Below, one piece after another: positions 41,610 to 53,482 of a stretch of 64,000 bases of DNA (position 1 is the stretch's first letter; each line of letters starts with the position of its first letter). The DNA lies in NCBI GenBank assembly GCA_023105745.1, contig JALGQZ010000006.1, positions 33,867,686-33,931,685 of the forward strand. Direction: 5' to 3'. The translations under genes were made by a program, and so were the position numbers. The notes under the pieces were generated by a model, which was not told the DNA's origin, ran no database searches, and worked only from the letters and a program-made list of their open reading frames with translations. Source of the DNA: Austropuccinia psidii. Lineage: Eukaryota; Basidiomycota; Pucciniomycetes; Pucciniales; Sphaerophragmiaceae.

Positions 41610-42559
41610 CTTCTTCTAAGCATATTATGTCATCAAACGTAGAGGTATAATGATAACTCTAAAAAATTGTGTAATAATTAGATAAGATGGTTTAATTATG
41701 ATTTAATCATCACTAAACCTTAAAGTAATGATAAATTCCAGTGGATACCATCAGTACACATCTACTAGAAGCATTTTGGACTCTAGGAAAGAGGGTTTTA
41801 GTACAAATAGAGCTTGTTTTACTCTATTTCCCCCTCAGACGCAGAAAAAACATTAAATTATTAAAACCCAAGGTAAAGGCTTTCTTCTTTTTATACAAAA
41901 GTATTATTTATTCAAGAATCAGGTTCATCTTCATTATGATCATGAATTTTGAGGTGATTAAATTAATTTTTAATTGTTTTTGTTAAATTTCTCTAAAAAA
42001 TCTCTGTTTTCATGTAAAAACAAGAATATTTGTAGTTTCATTTAATTTTCATTGTAAACACAATTTAAATGTGTTGTATTTGTATTTTTTGGTGTAAAAT
42101 TACTCAAAATCATTATATTAAGTGTTAAAACTAGGTTATTTTCTCTTTTCATAATAATTTCTCTTTATTATTTTTTTTGAATTATTCTTAAATTGATATA
42201 AATAGTATTTATATTAATTCATAACTTTAATATTAGTAATATTACTGTTATGATTGGCTTTTATTATTAAAAATCCAATTTCTTAGGGCTTTATTATTTT
42301 CTTGTAACAATAAGAAATTGCTATAAATATATTAATTATCATATGTTAATATATTTAATTTATTATATTAATCTTCTTAATATATAATTTATATTATTAT
42401 ATCCACTTACTAATATAAATATTTTATGCAATAATTATGATAATTCTTCATTATTATAATTATGTTTTATCATAGGCTTTAAATTTCATAAGTACATTCA
42501 GAGTACAATAAGCAAAATATTATTAGCTTTTACTTATTGTTTTATAGTTAAACCTTACA
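41610..42559 (+). repeat. K-type solo LTR, right part
   Basis: After the second CTTCT the K-type LTR continues and ends TAAACCTTACA at 42559. It is followed by TTTAC, the target duplicate. It is mostly A/T-rich. The region 41640-42000 parallels, on the opposite strand, 48250-48480 of the intact K-type LTR. Confidence 0.85.
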
Positions 42560-42564
42560 TTTAC

Positions 42565-42667
42565 ATGGTCAAGTGTACTCAATCTTATTCCATCCTTGAG
42601 CCCTCTGCAAGTGAGTTACAGCTTACTGAGTGCCAGGCCCTCTACACTTTAAAGAGCCCCTGTGACA
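42565..42667 (+). repeat. 3' LTR of element F, last 103 bp
   Basis: It matches 10340-10442 (ATTCCATCCTTGAGCCCTCT ... AGAGCCCCTGTGACA). It ends element F. GTTTT follows, the target copy in the LTR of element B. Confidence 0.9.
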
Positions 42668-42775
42668 GTTTTACTATGAAATAAGAAGTAGAAATCACTA
42701 ATATTTTACTTATTGTACTCTGAATGTCCCAATATAAATGAATAATAAGATTAAAAATAATTATAATGATAATAT
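42668..42775 (-). repeat. Continuation of element B 5' LTR (K type)
   Basis: GTTTTACTATGAAATAAGAA... matches 47549-47650 of the intact K-type LTR at high similarity, and ends abruptly near TATTAG at about 42778. Together with 9670-9680 it shows where F inserted. Confidence 0.75.
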
Positions 42776-43068
42776 ATTAGCCCCCCTCAAAGTTTCTATA
42801 TACCACACATCAAAACACAAATTTGTTTTGACCTAAATGACACAATTAACTTTTGGAATTTTGAAAAAATCACACCTAAAAAGCCATGGTGTTTTAAATC
42901 CCCCAAGACTTGATTTTTTAATACCAAATTAAAACTTTACCAAAAAATTCAACACTAACTCATCTGCAAAATTTTAAGCCTTCCAAATTAATTTTTTTCA
43001 TAATTCCAAAGAGCTTACAGAAAAAATAAGTTAATTTTGAATTAAACACAGCCTATTATGCATATGCC
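42776..43068. other. Unassigned A/T-rich spacer before the transposase
   Basis: No coding or repeat similarity was recognised. It may contain the terminal part of the DNA transposon that follows. No terminal inverted repeat was identified. Confidence 0.3.
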
Positions 43069-44155
43069 ATGGAAGGTGAGACTGATGAAGAGCTTGAAGA
43101 AGACATTTCAGCCATTGGTTACTTATTTGAAAAGCAATATCTGAAGAAATATCAAGTTCAAAACCCCACATATATCTACCAAGCATGTGATTTGGAAAGC
43201 TTACCATCTGCAAAATTTAGACAATTATGTCAAATTTCATATTCTAGCTTTAAAGATCTGGTGAATCTTATAAGCCATGATGAAGGATTCAAAAATAATT
43301 CTAAGGTCAAGCAATGCGATATTGAAATACAATTGGCTGTAGCACCATGCCACCTAGGTAGTAATGGAACAAGATCTTCCACCAGTTGTATTGGCTCAAT
43401 TTTTGGCATTAGCCAAGGAGCTGTAATACTTTATACACAATTTATTATATCATCACGTCTGAATCACAAATAAAGATATCTTAAATTGAAAGATACAAAT
43501 GAATGGGTAGAGCCATCACAGGTAATGCAAGCTGAGAGATTTCCAGGTTGCATTGGATTTATTGATGGAATCTTGATTCCATTATCTCAAAAGCCACCCA
43601 ATGATACTGAGTCCTACTTTGATTGAAATATGTATGTGAGAGAAATTTCTATATTGTTTAATAAATAGATGAAATTTTGGTTTTTACATGATTACTAAAT
43701 TTCAATTAAGGTTGTATGTGATACAAACAAATGTTTTATAGACTTACATGTAGGATTTCCAGGGTCAGTGCATGACTCAAGAGTTTCTCAACATATGAAT
43801 ATTTGTCAAATTGCAGAGCAATTTTTCTTGGAAAATCAATAATTGCTTGCTGATTCAGCATACTCAAGCTCAAAATTGATAATTCCTGCATATAAAGGCA
43901 ATTTTACACAGGAATTAAATGATAAAAAAAGCTTAATTATTTCCTGGACCAAACAAGTTCCCATATAGAGCATGTAATAGTGATACTCAAAGGTACTGGT
44001 CATCATTTCAGAAAATTCAATTTCAAATTAAGAATGGAGAATATGTTAAAGATTTTGTTGATTGAGTAATAAGCTATGTATCATTACATAATCTCCTAGA
44101 AAAATTGGTGATAAATGACTTGAATTATATGATGAAAATGACCCACCTGCACTTT
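43069..44155 (+). pseudogene. PIF/Harbinger-type DDE transposase pseudogene
   Basis: This is the only DNA-transposon trace in the window. From the ATG at 43069 the frame is open to a TAA at 43471. It has the helix-rich N-terminal domain (FRQLCQISYSSFKDLVNLI) and GSIFGISQGAVILY. Reading on, PGCIGFIDGILIPL gives the first Asp. After an intron at 43636-43710 come VVCDTNKCFIDLHVGFPGSV, then HDSR with the second Asp and LLADSAYSSSKLIIPAYKG. In another frame, HIEHVIVILKG gives the Glu. The order and spacing are those of Harbinger (DDE_Tnp_4) transposases. There are several stops (43471, 43624) and at least one frameshift, so it is inactive. No terminal inverted repeats were found. Confidence 0.82.
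43636..43710 (+). other. Intron in the Harbinger transposase pseudogene
   Basis: GTGAGAGAAA ... TTCAATTAAG, 75 nt. Removing it joins WNMY-like sequence to VVCDTNK in phase, which matches the usual order of the transposase core. A TACTAAA branch-like motif lies just upstream of the acceptor. Confidence 0.6.
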
Positions 44156-44799
44156 AAGTGATATCAGAAATACATGAAAATGGTACTATAGAAAATATCC
44201 ATGAAAAAGGCAAAGAAATTAAATTAAATTGGTATAATAACTTGTGATTTTGATATATTCTATCATAAAAAAGAGAGTTCAATAAAATTAGAATAAAGCA
44301 AAATCATTTTGAATAAATTAGAAATCGTCATTTACAATCTCCTCTAGCTGAACTGGTTTCTTTAATATAAATTTAGCTTTGATTATTCATAAGAAAAAAA
44401 CATAATGATTCAATTTAGTGGCTATGATAATTTTATTTATATATAAATAAAGGTGATTGGATGGGATTTACTTGAAATGTTTCATGTTATTTCATAGCTT
44501 CACATAAGAAACATAAATAATGGAAATTATTTGAAAAGATTCATGGCTAAATCTTTTTTGAATAATTCCATCTATAGCAATTGTCGCAATTATCAATAAT
44601 GATGATTAAATTCAATTTTTCACCCCAATTGGGGTTGAAAAATGAATTACAAAGGTTTTTCTCAAGGAAAAATTCAAGTAATATATACCCTGTATATATT
44701 ACAAAAAAGAGTTCAATAAAAAAATATGGCTTTATAAATTTTTTTAATAAAGTATTTTATAAATTTGAACTATATATTTATAACACTTAAAAATCATGA
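44156..44799. other. Unassigned A/T-rich stretch right of the transposase
   Basis: No convincing coding content. The 69-codon frame at 44581 has no features. It may be the right flank of the DNA transposon or remains of element G or of an LTR. Confidence 0.3.
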
Positions 44800-45064
44800 A
44801 GTTAGGAAAAGAAATTTTTTTGTGAAATTTGAAGTATACTGTATTTTTGATTTATATTATTATTATTTTATAAGCAAAAAAGAGCAGAGTAGAGAAAAAG
44901 AACAAAAGGAATCTCCTTAATGGCTTTTTATTGCTCAATACAAGTATAAATAAGGAATAAAAAAGGTCTATAAACCCTAATAAGTGTAGTAATGAGTAGA
45001 AAACAGTGAAATTAAGCTATGAATTTGTCTAAACTAAGTGAAAAACCAGGCCAGGACCTCAAAA
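44800..45064 (-). other. Element G leader with primer-site-like end
   Basis: On the minus strand, right after the LTR end at 45065, the sequence reads TTTTGAGGTCCTGGCCTGG, a diverged form of TTTTGGGGGCCTGGCCG in element C. The rest is A/T-rich leader. The coding part of G is absent here. Confidence 0.55.
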
Positions 45065-46468
45065 TGTCAGGTTTACTCTATAATATATCTTTACAATTAT
45101 AAGAGAAATCTATAACTCCTAGTTTGACACAAAAATAATTATTATAAATTAATGATAAGATGGTTTAAAAGGGCTATACTAAAGATTCTATTGATGTTGA
45201 ATGCTACTTATAGCACTGGGTGCAGTGTTTACCTGTTTGTTTACAAGAATAAACCATACAACAATTAGAATTAGAATTATAACTGTTCAATTCTAAGGGA
45301 GCCACTTCTTTAAGAAGCTATACCACATAAGAAGACTAAGAAAAGGATAATGGATTTGCTTTTTGGTGAGGAAAAGCCTCCTTTGATCTTGTTCTGGAGT
45401 ATTGGGATGTTGTACCACAGAGTAACGTTTTTCACTACTGTGGGTTGTTTTGTGGTTCTATTCATCAATAAAGACTGGTATTGGGTTAAATGTGGTTTTG
45501 GAACCACAAGTTGACGTTTTTACCCTATACAGTGTTAAACGTTTTACCAATGGAGTTTACAGGTTTGTGCTGGTGCTTCTGACATGTCAGAAGCTATACA
45601 TAAAGTACCTGTATTACTCCTATTTGTCAGTTTATGAGAAATGGAAGAATAAACAGCATTTAATTCAATTGATTATATGTTAATTCAAGTATATTGATAG
45701 CTGTCCCATAGTAAGATCCCATACTGGATAGTGTGGGATTACAATATTAAAACCTTAATATATTTGTCATTTTTGAAGATAGAGAGCTCAAAAGTGACTC
45801 ATTTTTTATTCCTTGATGGTCTCTACAAAATTTTTACTCATTTTGTATACCTAGCATTTAATATGGAAAAGTTATACCAATTCCAAATTCCATTATCAAG
45901 CTGTGGATTTTTTATAAATCCTGTATTAAGCTTGTTTGCTCCATATATTTTGTTTTGAATGAGCTATGAGGACATTGATGGCACCATAAGAGATCCCTGA
46001 TTGTTCTCTTTCCAAAGAGACCCCAATTTAGGTCTCTCACACTGAAACTATAGAAGTTAGATGAGAGGTGAATATTTTGTTTACCCTTTTTTCGGCTTAT
46101 TTTTTGCCATAACCTCTATAATTTTGATTCTAGCTCAATTTGGCTAGTACCATTAGATAGCCCTGATTGAGAGCTTCAATTCAAACACCCATTTTATGGG
46201 GTTTTGCCTCTTCCTCTGTATCTTGGATGAAAGGTGAAAATTAAGTTTTATGCTCAGTTCTTGATTTGAGCTGGAATTACTCTACCATTCCTTATCATAT
46301 GATTATGGAAATTATATATTTGAAAAGAGGTGGCTTTCCTCTCTCTTTTAATACCATTTATGAAATATTTCAGCTCAGTTCCATTTTTTAGTGGTATTTT
46401 TCTCAAAAATTGGTTTATGTTCTTTTGGCTGTCATTCTTGTGCTCTTTTTTTGAGTCACAGGCTGAAA
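45065..46468 (-). repeat. LTR of element G (group II, diverged)
   Basis: The 1,404-bp relative of the LTR of element C, with terminus TGTCAGG at the left and GAGTCACAGGCTGAAA (for GCTGACA) at the right. It shares blocks such as AGATGAGAGGTGAA and ATAGCCCTGATT. By its flanks it was the 5' LTR of a minus-strand element whose body is lost to the left. Confidence 0.82.
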
Positions 46469-47215
46469 AAAGTCCCATTGAATCATGATAAAATAGTAAA
46501 TCAGCTGCTATTTTTGACATGACAAGGAGGTAATGAGCAACTCTTACTCTTGTAGAAATGTCAATTATTGATTATTTTCCATGGATAAACCCTAAAAGAG
46601 TAGTTAAAACCCTTTTGGTACTAGAATTCATTCATTAACCTCATGGAAATCAACTATTACTGTGCTATTTGCTTTTCTATGTAGAAATAAGGTAAAAGCT
46701 TCAAAACTTTATTCAGAGTACAATTATTAATGAATCCTATTGAAGCTTTCAGGACCAATTGAGAAAGGTATAACACATATAAAAAGTCAAAAGAATTTTG
46801 ACTTTATAATGAAAATTAAAGCTTTTACTTACAGTCCATTGTTGATGATTCCATATGAAAAACTGAATCTTCAAAAATCTGCAGCAAATACAACCTGTGA
46901 TGAAATTTCCAATAAAATTTGTAGAATTTATAAGTCAGTGTTTTTTGAAATAAAATATTATTAACAGTTTTTACTCCTTTTTTTTAGACCATAAATGGAT
47001 TGGTAGTGATTTAAAATGACTTAATCAAGTAATTATGATAATCTTACATGTAAACAAGTGATGCAATAAGTAATCCAAGGATGATAGCTTGTTTTTCACA
47101 CATTTTCTTTCAGTTTGATCAATAGCACACCTCTGTGAGCTGTTTTTGACTTAAAAGAGGCATCCTCTTGCTGTTTTTACCAAATCATTTTAGCATTCAA
47201 TCATCTCATTGATAC
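46469..47215 (+). repeat. D-type LTR fragment M, left part
   Basis: It is similar to the interior of the 3' LTR of element D from about 60200 onwards (CAAGGAGGTAA, CCATGGATAAAC, the AGAGGC..CCTCTTGCTG segment). The first 640 bp or so of that LTR are missing. It continues at 50565 after the nested LTR L. Confidence 0.75.
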
Positions 47216-47534
47216 TGTCAGGCTGAGTCTATTATATAGTTATAATGAAATTATTTACAATTATAACTCTGTCTTTGACACAAATAATGATATTATATTG
47301 GTCTTTACTATGAAGAGAAAGTGGTGGTGAGCATTTCTGAAGACCCCCTGGGTTCACTGATTATCAATCAAATAACTATAATAAGCAGTACAATACTAAG
47401 AATGGAGTATAATTTGGTTATTTTCCAAGGTTGTAGTGGCTTGAGACAGTTTTACTATGTAGTGATTCAAGAGTAGGATGGGGATTCTCTTTTTGGAAGA
47501 GGAAAATCCCCTTTCTATTCTGAAATTTGGGGGG
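47216..47534 (-). repeat. Solo LTR L (group II), left part
   Basis: It starts TGTCAGGCTGAGTC, related to the LTR of element C. K2 splits it after AAGGG (47535-47539). The right part is 49529-50564, ending CAGGCTGACA. Flanks GATAC (47211) and AATAC (50565) give a 4-of-5 TSD. Confidence 0.85.
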
Positions 47535-47539
47535 AAGGG

Positions 47540-49523
47540 TGTAAGGTTTGACTATGTAACAATAAGTAAAAATTACTAATATTTTACTTATTGTACTATG
47601 AATGTCCTTATAAATAAATTAAATAAGATAAAAAATAATTATAATAATAAGGAATTATTATAATTAAGGCGTGAAATAATTATATTATTAAATAAATATA
47701 ATAATATAATTTATATTATAAAAAAATAATATATATAAAATAAATATATTAATATAAAATAATTAATATATTTAAAAGCACTTTATTATTGTTACCAACA
47801 AATAATAAAGGCATAAAAAATTGTTTTTTTATTAATAAAAACAATTAATAACAATAATATTACCAATATTAAAGTTATAAATTAATATAAATACTATTTA
47901 TATCAATTGTAGAATTATTAAAAAGTAATAATAAAAAAAATTATTATGATAAGAGAAATAACCTACTTTTAATGCTTAATATAATAATTTTGAGTAAATG
48001 TATGCCTAGAACTGTAAATACAACTTATTTAAATTTGAGTTACAATGCATTTTAAGAGAAATTACAAATTTTCTTGGTTTTACATGGAATTGAGGTTTTT
48101 GAGAGAAATTTAAGCAAAACAATTAAATAATTGTAATAATCACATCAAAGATGAAGATTATTATAAGATGATCTGTGGTCTTTAATAATATAAAAGCTTT
48201 ATATATAAAGAATAAAGAAATTACCTTTTTATTTAATGATTTAATGTTTTGTAAGCATCTGTGGGGAAAACAGAGTAAAAGCAAGCTCTATTTATAGTAA
48301 ATACCTCCCTCCTAGAGTCCAAAAGGCTTCTAGTAGACGTGCACTGATCATATCCACCGGAATTGATCAATATTTTAAGGTTTGGTGATGATTACATCAT
48401 GATTAAACCATATTATCTCATTATTATGCCATTATTTAGAGTTATCACTATAACTCTACGTTTGATGACATCAAGGCTTGGCAGAAACCCAAATTTCGTG
48501 AATTTTATTACTTTTAATCATAAAATAACAGTATTCACCAATTTTATCACTCATATGACTGTTAAACTTAATTTAAAGTTACAGTGAGTGATCATAAATG
48601 ATTAAATTAAGCTCAAACTTTGATCCTTAATAACTTTTGATATTTACACGCTACAACAATTCAGAGAGTGAATTATAATAGCTTGTAATAACCTTATTAT
48701 TATTCCAAGAGCATTTTATTAGATCATCAAAACTCTATTTTTGATGATTTTTCTTGTAACTCATCTTTTCTGTCAAAATTTAATATTTTAAACTTCAAAC
48801 CATGATTTCAAGGGGTTATACCTTGAATATTATAATAAAAATACATCATTCTTCACGAATGAACTGGTACAATCCAACTGTATACTTTTTTTTAAGTTTG
48901 GACCACTTTCACAACAAAGTGATCATCAGCTCTGTTGATTTTAGTCAATAATCCCTTACAGGTTTTAACCTTGTTTCTAACTTTTGAAATAAACTTCATT
49001 TCTGTATTCCTACAGTAATTACGTGATGACTTTATTTTTGTTTCATCACTCTATCATGCATATTTCAAAAGATATTAGCTAAAATCATTGAATATATGCG
49101 TTGACCAAAAAAGTGCATATATTCAGCTTAATTCCTTAAGTATTGACTTTGGAGCTTAGCTTCTTAATTGTTTTATGTGTAGAAATATATGGGGAATCAA
49201 ATGGTACAAATTATTTCACATTTTTGCTCCATTGGTATTTGAAATAATTAAGGGTTCATGTTTTTTATAAGTGTTATTACTTATAACTCATTAAATATCG
49301 ACTTTACAGATATGCCATAAAAATGGTATATGTGTGTTTTACCATGGGGAATCCAATTTTATAATTTTTTTCAAATGTTTGTTCATTGGGTTTTAAGTTG
49401 AAACAAGTTTTATGCCAATTTATGGCATTTTTGTAGCTTTAAGGTAATTATTTTGAATGTATAATTATTTTAAGTATTTCTTGTGACCTTTTTGGGTATG
49501 TGGTCATATCTCAAAGGTTCACA
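47540..49523 (-). repeat. Solo LTR K2 (group I, K type)
   Basis: The intact 1,984-bp LTR starts TGTGAACCTTTGAGATATGA on the minus strand and ends CAAACCTTACA. The TSD AAGGG is perfect at 47535-47539 and 49524-49528. It is the best reference copy for the K type. All ORFs in it are fortuitous. Confidence 0.93.
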
Positions 49524-49528
49524 AAGGG

Positions 49529-50564
49529 CCTCTTTACCTGTTCACATACGAAAGGTGAAGAATTTCCACTTTCAAAGACTGCCTTGTGGCTCTTACCCTT
49601 CCTGTACAGCATGTTTTGGGCTCAGATGTGGTTTTGAAATCACATCTGGGCACCTTTCACCAATACATGTTGAAAAATTTCCTTTTTGGACCACATAGCC
49701 TTCTTCTGATGTGTATGACATGTAGAAATTGGTAAAAAACCTGTATGGAGACCCCATACTGGCCAAACTATGGGGTATTTCAGTATAAACAAGCTCCTTC
49801 ATAGAATTGACGCCTAATATTCAAGCATATGGGAAAGTATCCCACAGCCAAGGTATATTGGCCAAACCGTGGGATTTTAACCCTAAAACTGCCATACCGT
49901 TTTCAGTTTTGAAGATAATGAGCTTGATGTTGGTTCATTGTGTAGCCTCTGATGCTTTCTACACAATTGTACCTCATTTGGTATGGATAACATTGAATAT
50001 GGAAATTTGATACCACTCTTAATTTCCATTGTTCAGATATGGAGTATGTTTTTTTCTAAATGAGCTATGAGGGAATGGATGACACCATCAGATATTCCTG
50101 ATTTTTCTATTTTTAAAATGACCCCACCTTGCATATCTCACACTAAAACTGTAGAAGCTAAATGAGAGGTGAATATTTTTTCACCCTTATTTGGCTTAAT
50201 TTTGGCCATAACTTCTGTAGTTTTGATGCTAGCTTGATTTTGTTAGTGCCATTGGATAGCCCTTATTGAATTCTATAGTTTCAAAACTCATTTGTTGGGC
50301 TTCTGTCTTTTTCTCTGTATCTTAGATGAGAGGTGAAATTTAAGGTTTATGATCAGATCTTGTGTTGAGAAGGAATAACTTTGTCATTCTTTCTCTTATG
50401 GGCATGGGAGCTATATATTTAGAAAGGGTAATTTTCCTCTTTCTTTTAATACCATTGATAATCTTTTTTGGCTCAGTTCCAATTTTAGTGGTATCTTGTT
50501 CTACCATTTTTTGTGGTATTTTGGCTGTCATGCTTGTGCTCTTGTTTTGAGTAACAGGCTGACA
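49529..50564 (-). repeat. Solo LTR L, right part
   Basis: It continues L after K2 (CCTCTTTACCTGTTCACATA...), with the group II blocks AGATGAGAGGTGAA and TGTCATGCTTGTGCTC, and ends at CAGGCTGACA. Confidence 0.85.
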
Positions 50565-50951
50565 AATACCAACAAGTAATTATTGGTTGAATATTTTCTT
50601 AAGTGTTTTAAGTCTTTCAAAATCAGACAGATTATTAGAGTAATATTTAGTTCTTTTTCTGAATTCTTAGAGTTCTTATCTATCTTTTATTTTTCTTGAA
50701 AAATTATCATCATACTTTATTCTTGTAAAAGATAAGCTTATATTATTTTAATAAAGCAGTTTTATCATTAATACTTCTTGTAATTGATTCTAGTAGACAA
50801 TTAATGCTTACTTTTATAATCACTAGTATTGTATAACAATTTAAATAAATATTTTATCAATTAATCATTTATTTTTTATATTTTATCAGAATAGCAATAG
50901 TCCTTTTGATCAATAGTGATATCATCAAAGGTTTCATGGACACATATTACA
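50565..50951 (+). repeat. D-type LTR fragment M, right part
   Basis: AATACCAACAAGTAATTATT... matches 60930 onward in the LTR of D and ends GACACATATTACA. No primer-site sequence follows, so it is not a 5' LTR of the neighbouring coding remains. Confidence 0.78.
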
Positions 50952-51208
50952 AGAATTCTATGAGGGAGTCCAAAAGAGGGAACTAACTGTTGGAATTGGA
51001 ATTAATTTTCAAGGTGAAACTATCTAGTAAGTAAAGTTTTGATGGAGGTCCCAAAAAAAGGGAAATTATTTTTGAATGATGTAAATATTTTGCTAATAAA
51101 ACTAGAAAAATATTCTTCAGTTTAGCGAGCTACACAGAGTAAGAGTTAATAAAGAAATTTCTGCAATATTCCAGTGGCTTAGATGATGTGAGAATATGAG
51201 AAAAATAT
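50952..51208 (+). pseudogene. Element H integrase C-terminal remnant, left of D
   Basis: This is short decayed coding sequence. A frame gives VSKVLMEVPKKREIIFE, comparable to the VLVST..NN.KGPKKLKDSY part of element D integrase. Element D interrupts it at AATAT (51204-51208). It resumes at 61448. Similarity is weak in this half. Confidence 0.45.
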
Positions 51209-53113
51209 TATGAGCCTTGAGGTATATTTTATATACCCAAATAGGCCACAATTATCTTCAAAAGAAATTCTGAACTATGCATAACCCATAAGTCATGCAT
51301 ATATTCAAAATTCATCATTTTTGATTTCAGAAAAGGTGAATAACTTTTTATTGAGTAGGTAAATCCGTGGATTTAAGGCTAGATTTGGATTCTACACAAA
51401 AATTCACCTAGGGTAGCTCCATAGAGTGAATAAGCTCAAATCAACTCTTTGAGGTGGTAATATGGAAAATACTTCAATACCACATAAAAGATCTGTGATA
51501 ATCTTTGTTTTTCTCTATTTCACGCCAAAATAATGGGAATGTGAGAAATCCCATGTTACACATACACTAAGAATAGTGTTATGCATGTTTTAGGAACTTG
51601 ATATTATGGTATTCTTACATGCACTTTTGATACACCCATAGTGGATTTCTCACTTGAAGCTTAAAATTCTGTTTTGACATAAAAAATAGGCAAGGGGGAC
51701 AAAAGACATCAAAGAGAGCCAGGGTACCCAACTTCTGAGGCCTAAGAGGCATGGACAGCTCCAAAGATTAGATCCGTGGCTTATCTTTGCCTAATTGGTA
51801 AACTAAATCCTTTTGGGAACTTGGTTACCATGTTACAACTTCAGTAAATCATAAGAAAATAGCAAATAACCTGCTATTTTGATGTTCCAAGGAGGTAAAG
51901 AGAAACTTGGACTCCTTTAACCATGTCAATTATTAATGAATTTCCGTGGATAAACCCCAAAAGAGTAATTAAAACCCTTTTTGGACTATTATCCATTGAT
52001 TTACCTCATAGCAACCAGCCATATACTGCTATTTGCAATTCTACATAGAAATGAGGTAAAACTTCAAAAATTCATTAAAAATACAATTCTTAATGAATCT
52101 TTCTGAACCTAGAAGGACAAATTTAGAACTGTATAACTCATATAAAAACCAAAAAAACTATACTTTTATATGTAAAATTAAAAGTTTTACTTACAGTCCA
52201 TTTTTGAGGATTCCACGTGAAACACAGAATCTTTAAAATCTACAGAAAATACATTCTGTGATGGAAATTCCAATAAAATTGATAACTTTGGGAAATCAAT
52301 GATTATTTTGGAATAAAAGAGATTTACAGTTGTTACTCCTTTTTTTCTCAACCATAAATGGGTTGGTAGTCGCGTAAAAGCCTCAATTAAGTAATTATGA
52401 TAATCTTATGTGACAACAAATGATGCAATCAATAATTCAAAAAGGTTTATTGTTTTCTCACTCACTTGTTTTTCAGTTTTCTCCATGGCACGCCTCTGTG
52501 AGCTGTCTTAGACTTAAAAGAGGCCTCCTCTTGCTGTTTTCTCCAGAATCATCACATTATTATATTATACCTTTATTACCAACAAGTAAGTATTAGTTAG
52601 ATTTTTTCTTAAGTGTTTTAATTCTTTCTCAATAAATCAGAAGGACATGAAATCATAGAAATCAACTATATATTGTTGTAATCCTGTTATAAATCAATTT
52701 TTATTCATTAAATTCACAATTCTACATCAAATCTCTCTAATTTTATCTTCAATAAGTTCTTTGGAGTATTAGTGAGTAATTTATCTTTAAATTCTTGAAG
52801 TGTTTCTCCAAAAATTAGTTTTCTTCAAGAATTATGTTTATAATTATTCTTGTAAAAGATAATTATATATTAAAATAATCTTATTATTTTAATAAAAGAA
52901 GTTTTTATTATTAAATTCTTCTTGTAATTGATTCTTGTAGACAATTACTGCTTACTTTTATAATCACTAGTAGTGTATAACACGTAAAAGAAATAATTCT
53001 TTAATTATTCAATTGTGGTTATAATAATTTTTTATTATCATATTTCATAAGAACAGTCATAGTACTGTTGATCTATAGTAATATTATCATCAGTTTCATA
53101 GACACATCTTACA
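51209..53113 (+). repeat. 5' LTR of element D
   Basis: This 1,905-bp LTR begins TATGAGCCTTGAGG (the 3' LTR has TGTGAGCC) and ends CACATCTTACA. It has the group I structure. Confidence 0.94.
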
Positions 53114-53482
53114 TTTGGGGGCCTGAATGTGTTTTTTGAACCTTGTACCCTTAATTAATATATTTTTAAGCTCTAAAATATATTAATTTAATATTTTTTT
53201 CTTTCAATTTGAAGTTAAAATTCTTATCATTTTTCAAATTGTCTTCAAATCTTTTTCATTGAGGAATTTGGTTTAATCTTATACTGTTTTTACATGTGGC
53301 TTTTTCACATCCAAAAACTTATAAAATTATTCTTTGAGTTACTCTGAATTAATTTTCCTTCAAAATCTTAAATTTTAATTTTTTTTCTTTGAAAATAATA
53401 ATTTTTCCTAATATTAAAAATAAAAACTTAAAAAAAATCTTTAAAAATATTTTAAAAGGAAGCATAAGAAATAATTTTTCTA
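53114..53482 (+). other. Element D primer site and leader
   Basis: TTTGGGGGCCTGAATGTG directly follows the LTR (53114-53131), in the same place as in A, B and C. The leader behind it is A/T-rich with no gene. Confidence 0.7.

Larger units (their letters stand above)
9681..42667 (+). mobile_element. Ty3/gypsy chromovirus F, full span with nested insertions
   Basis: Element F runs on the plus strand. It has a 762-bp 5' LTR, a leader, gag split by element E, protease, RT split by a solo LTR, RNase H, integrase and chromodomain. A 3' UTR holding an inserted gene, a polypurine tract and a 3' LTR follow. The 3' LTR pieces 30279-30937 and 42565-42667 add up to exactly 762 bp, the length of the 5' LTR. 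TSDs are GTTTG and GTTTT. The host was the 5' LTR of element B. F is closely related to E in protein but has an LTR half the length. By eye the two LTRs differ at roughly 8% over the first 330 bases. Confidence 0.85.

Noticed and set aside
44581..44790. 69-codon ORF in A/T-rich DNA
   Set aside because: Low-complexity translation, no homologous copy and no context.
46469..50951. D-type LTR fragment as 5' LTR of element H
   Set aside because: No primer-site sequence follows at 50952, and the 3' LTR of H is a different subtype (A), so they are not a pair.
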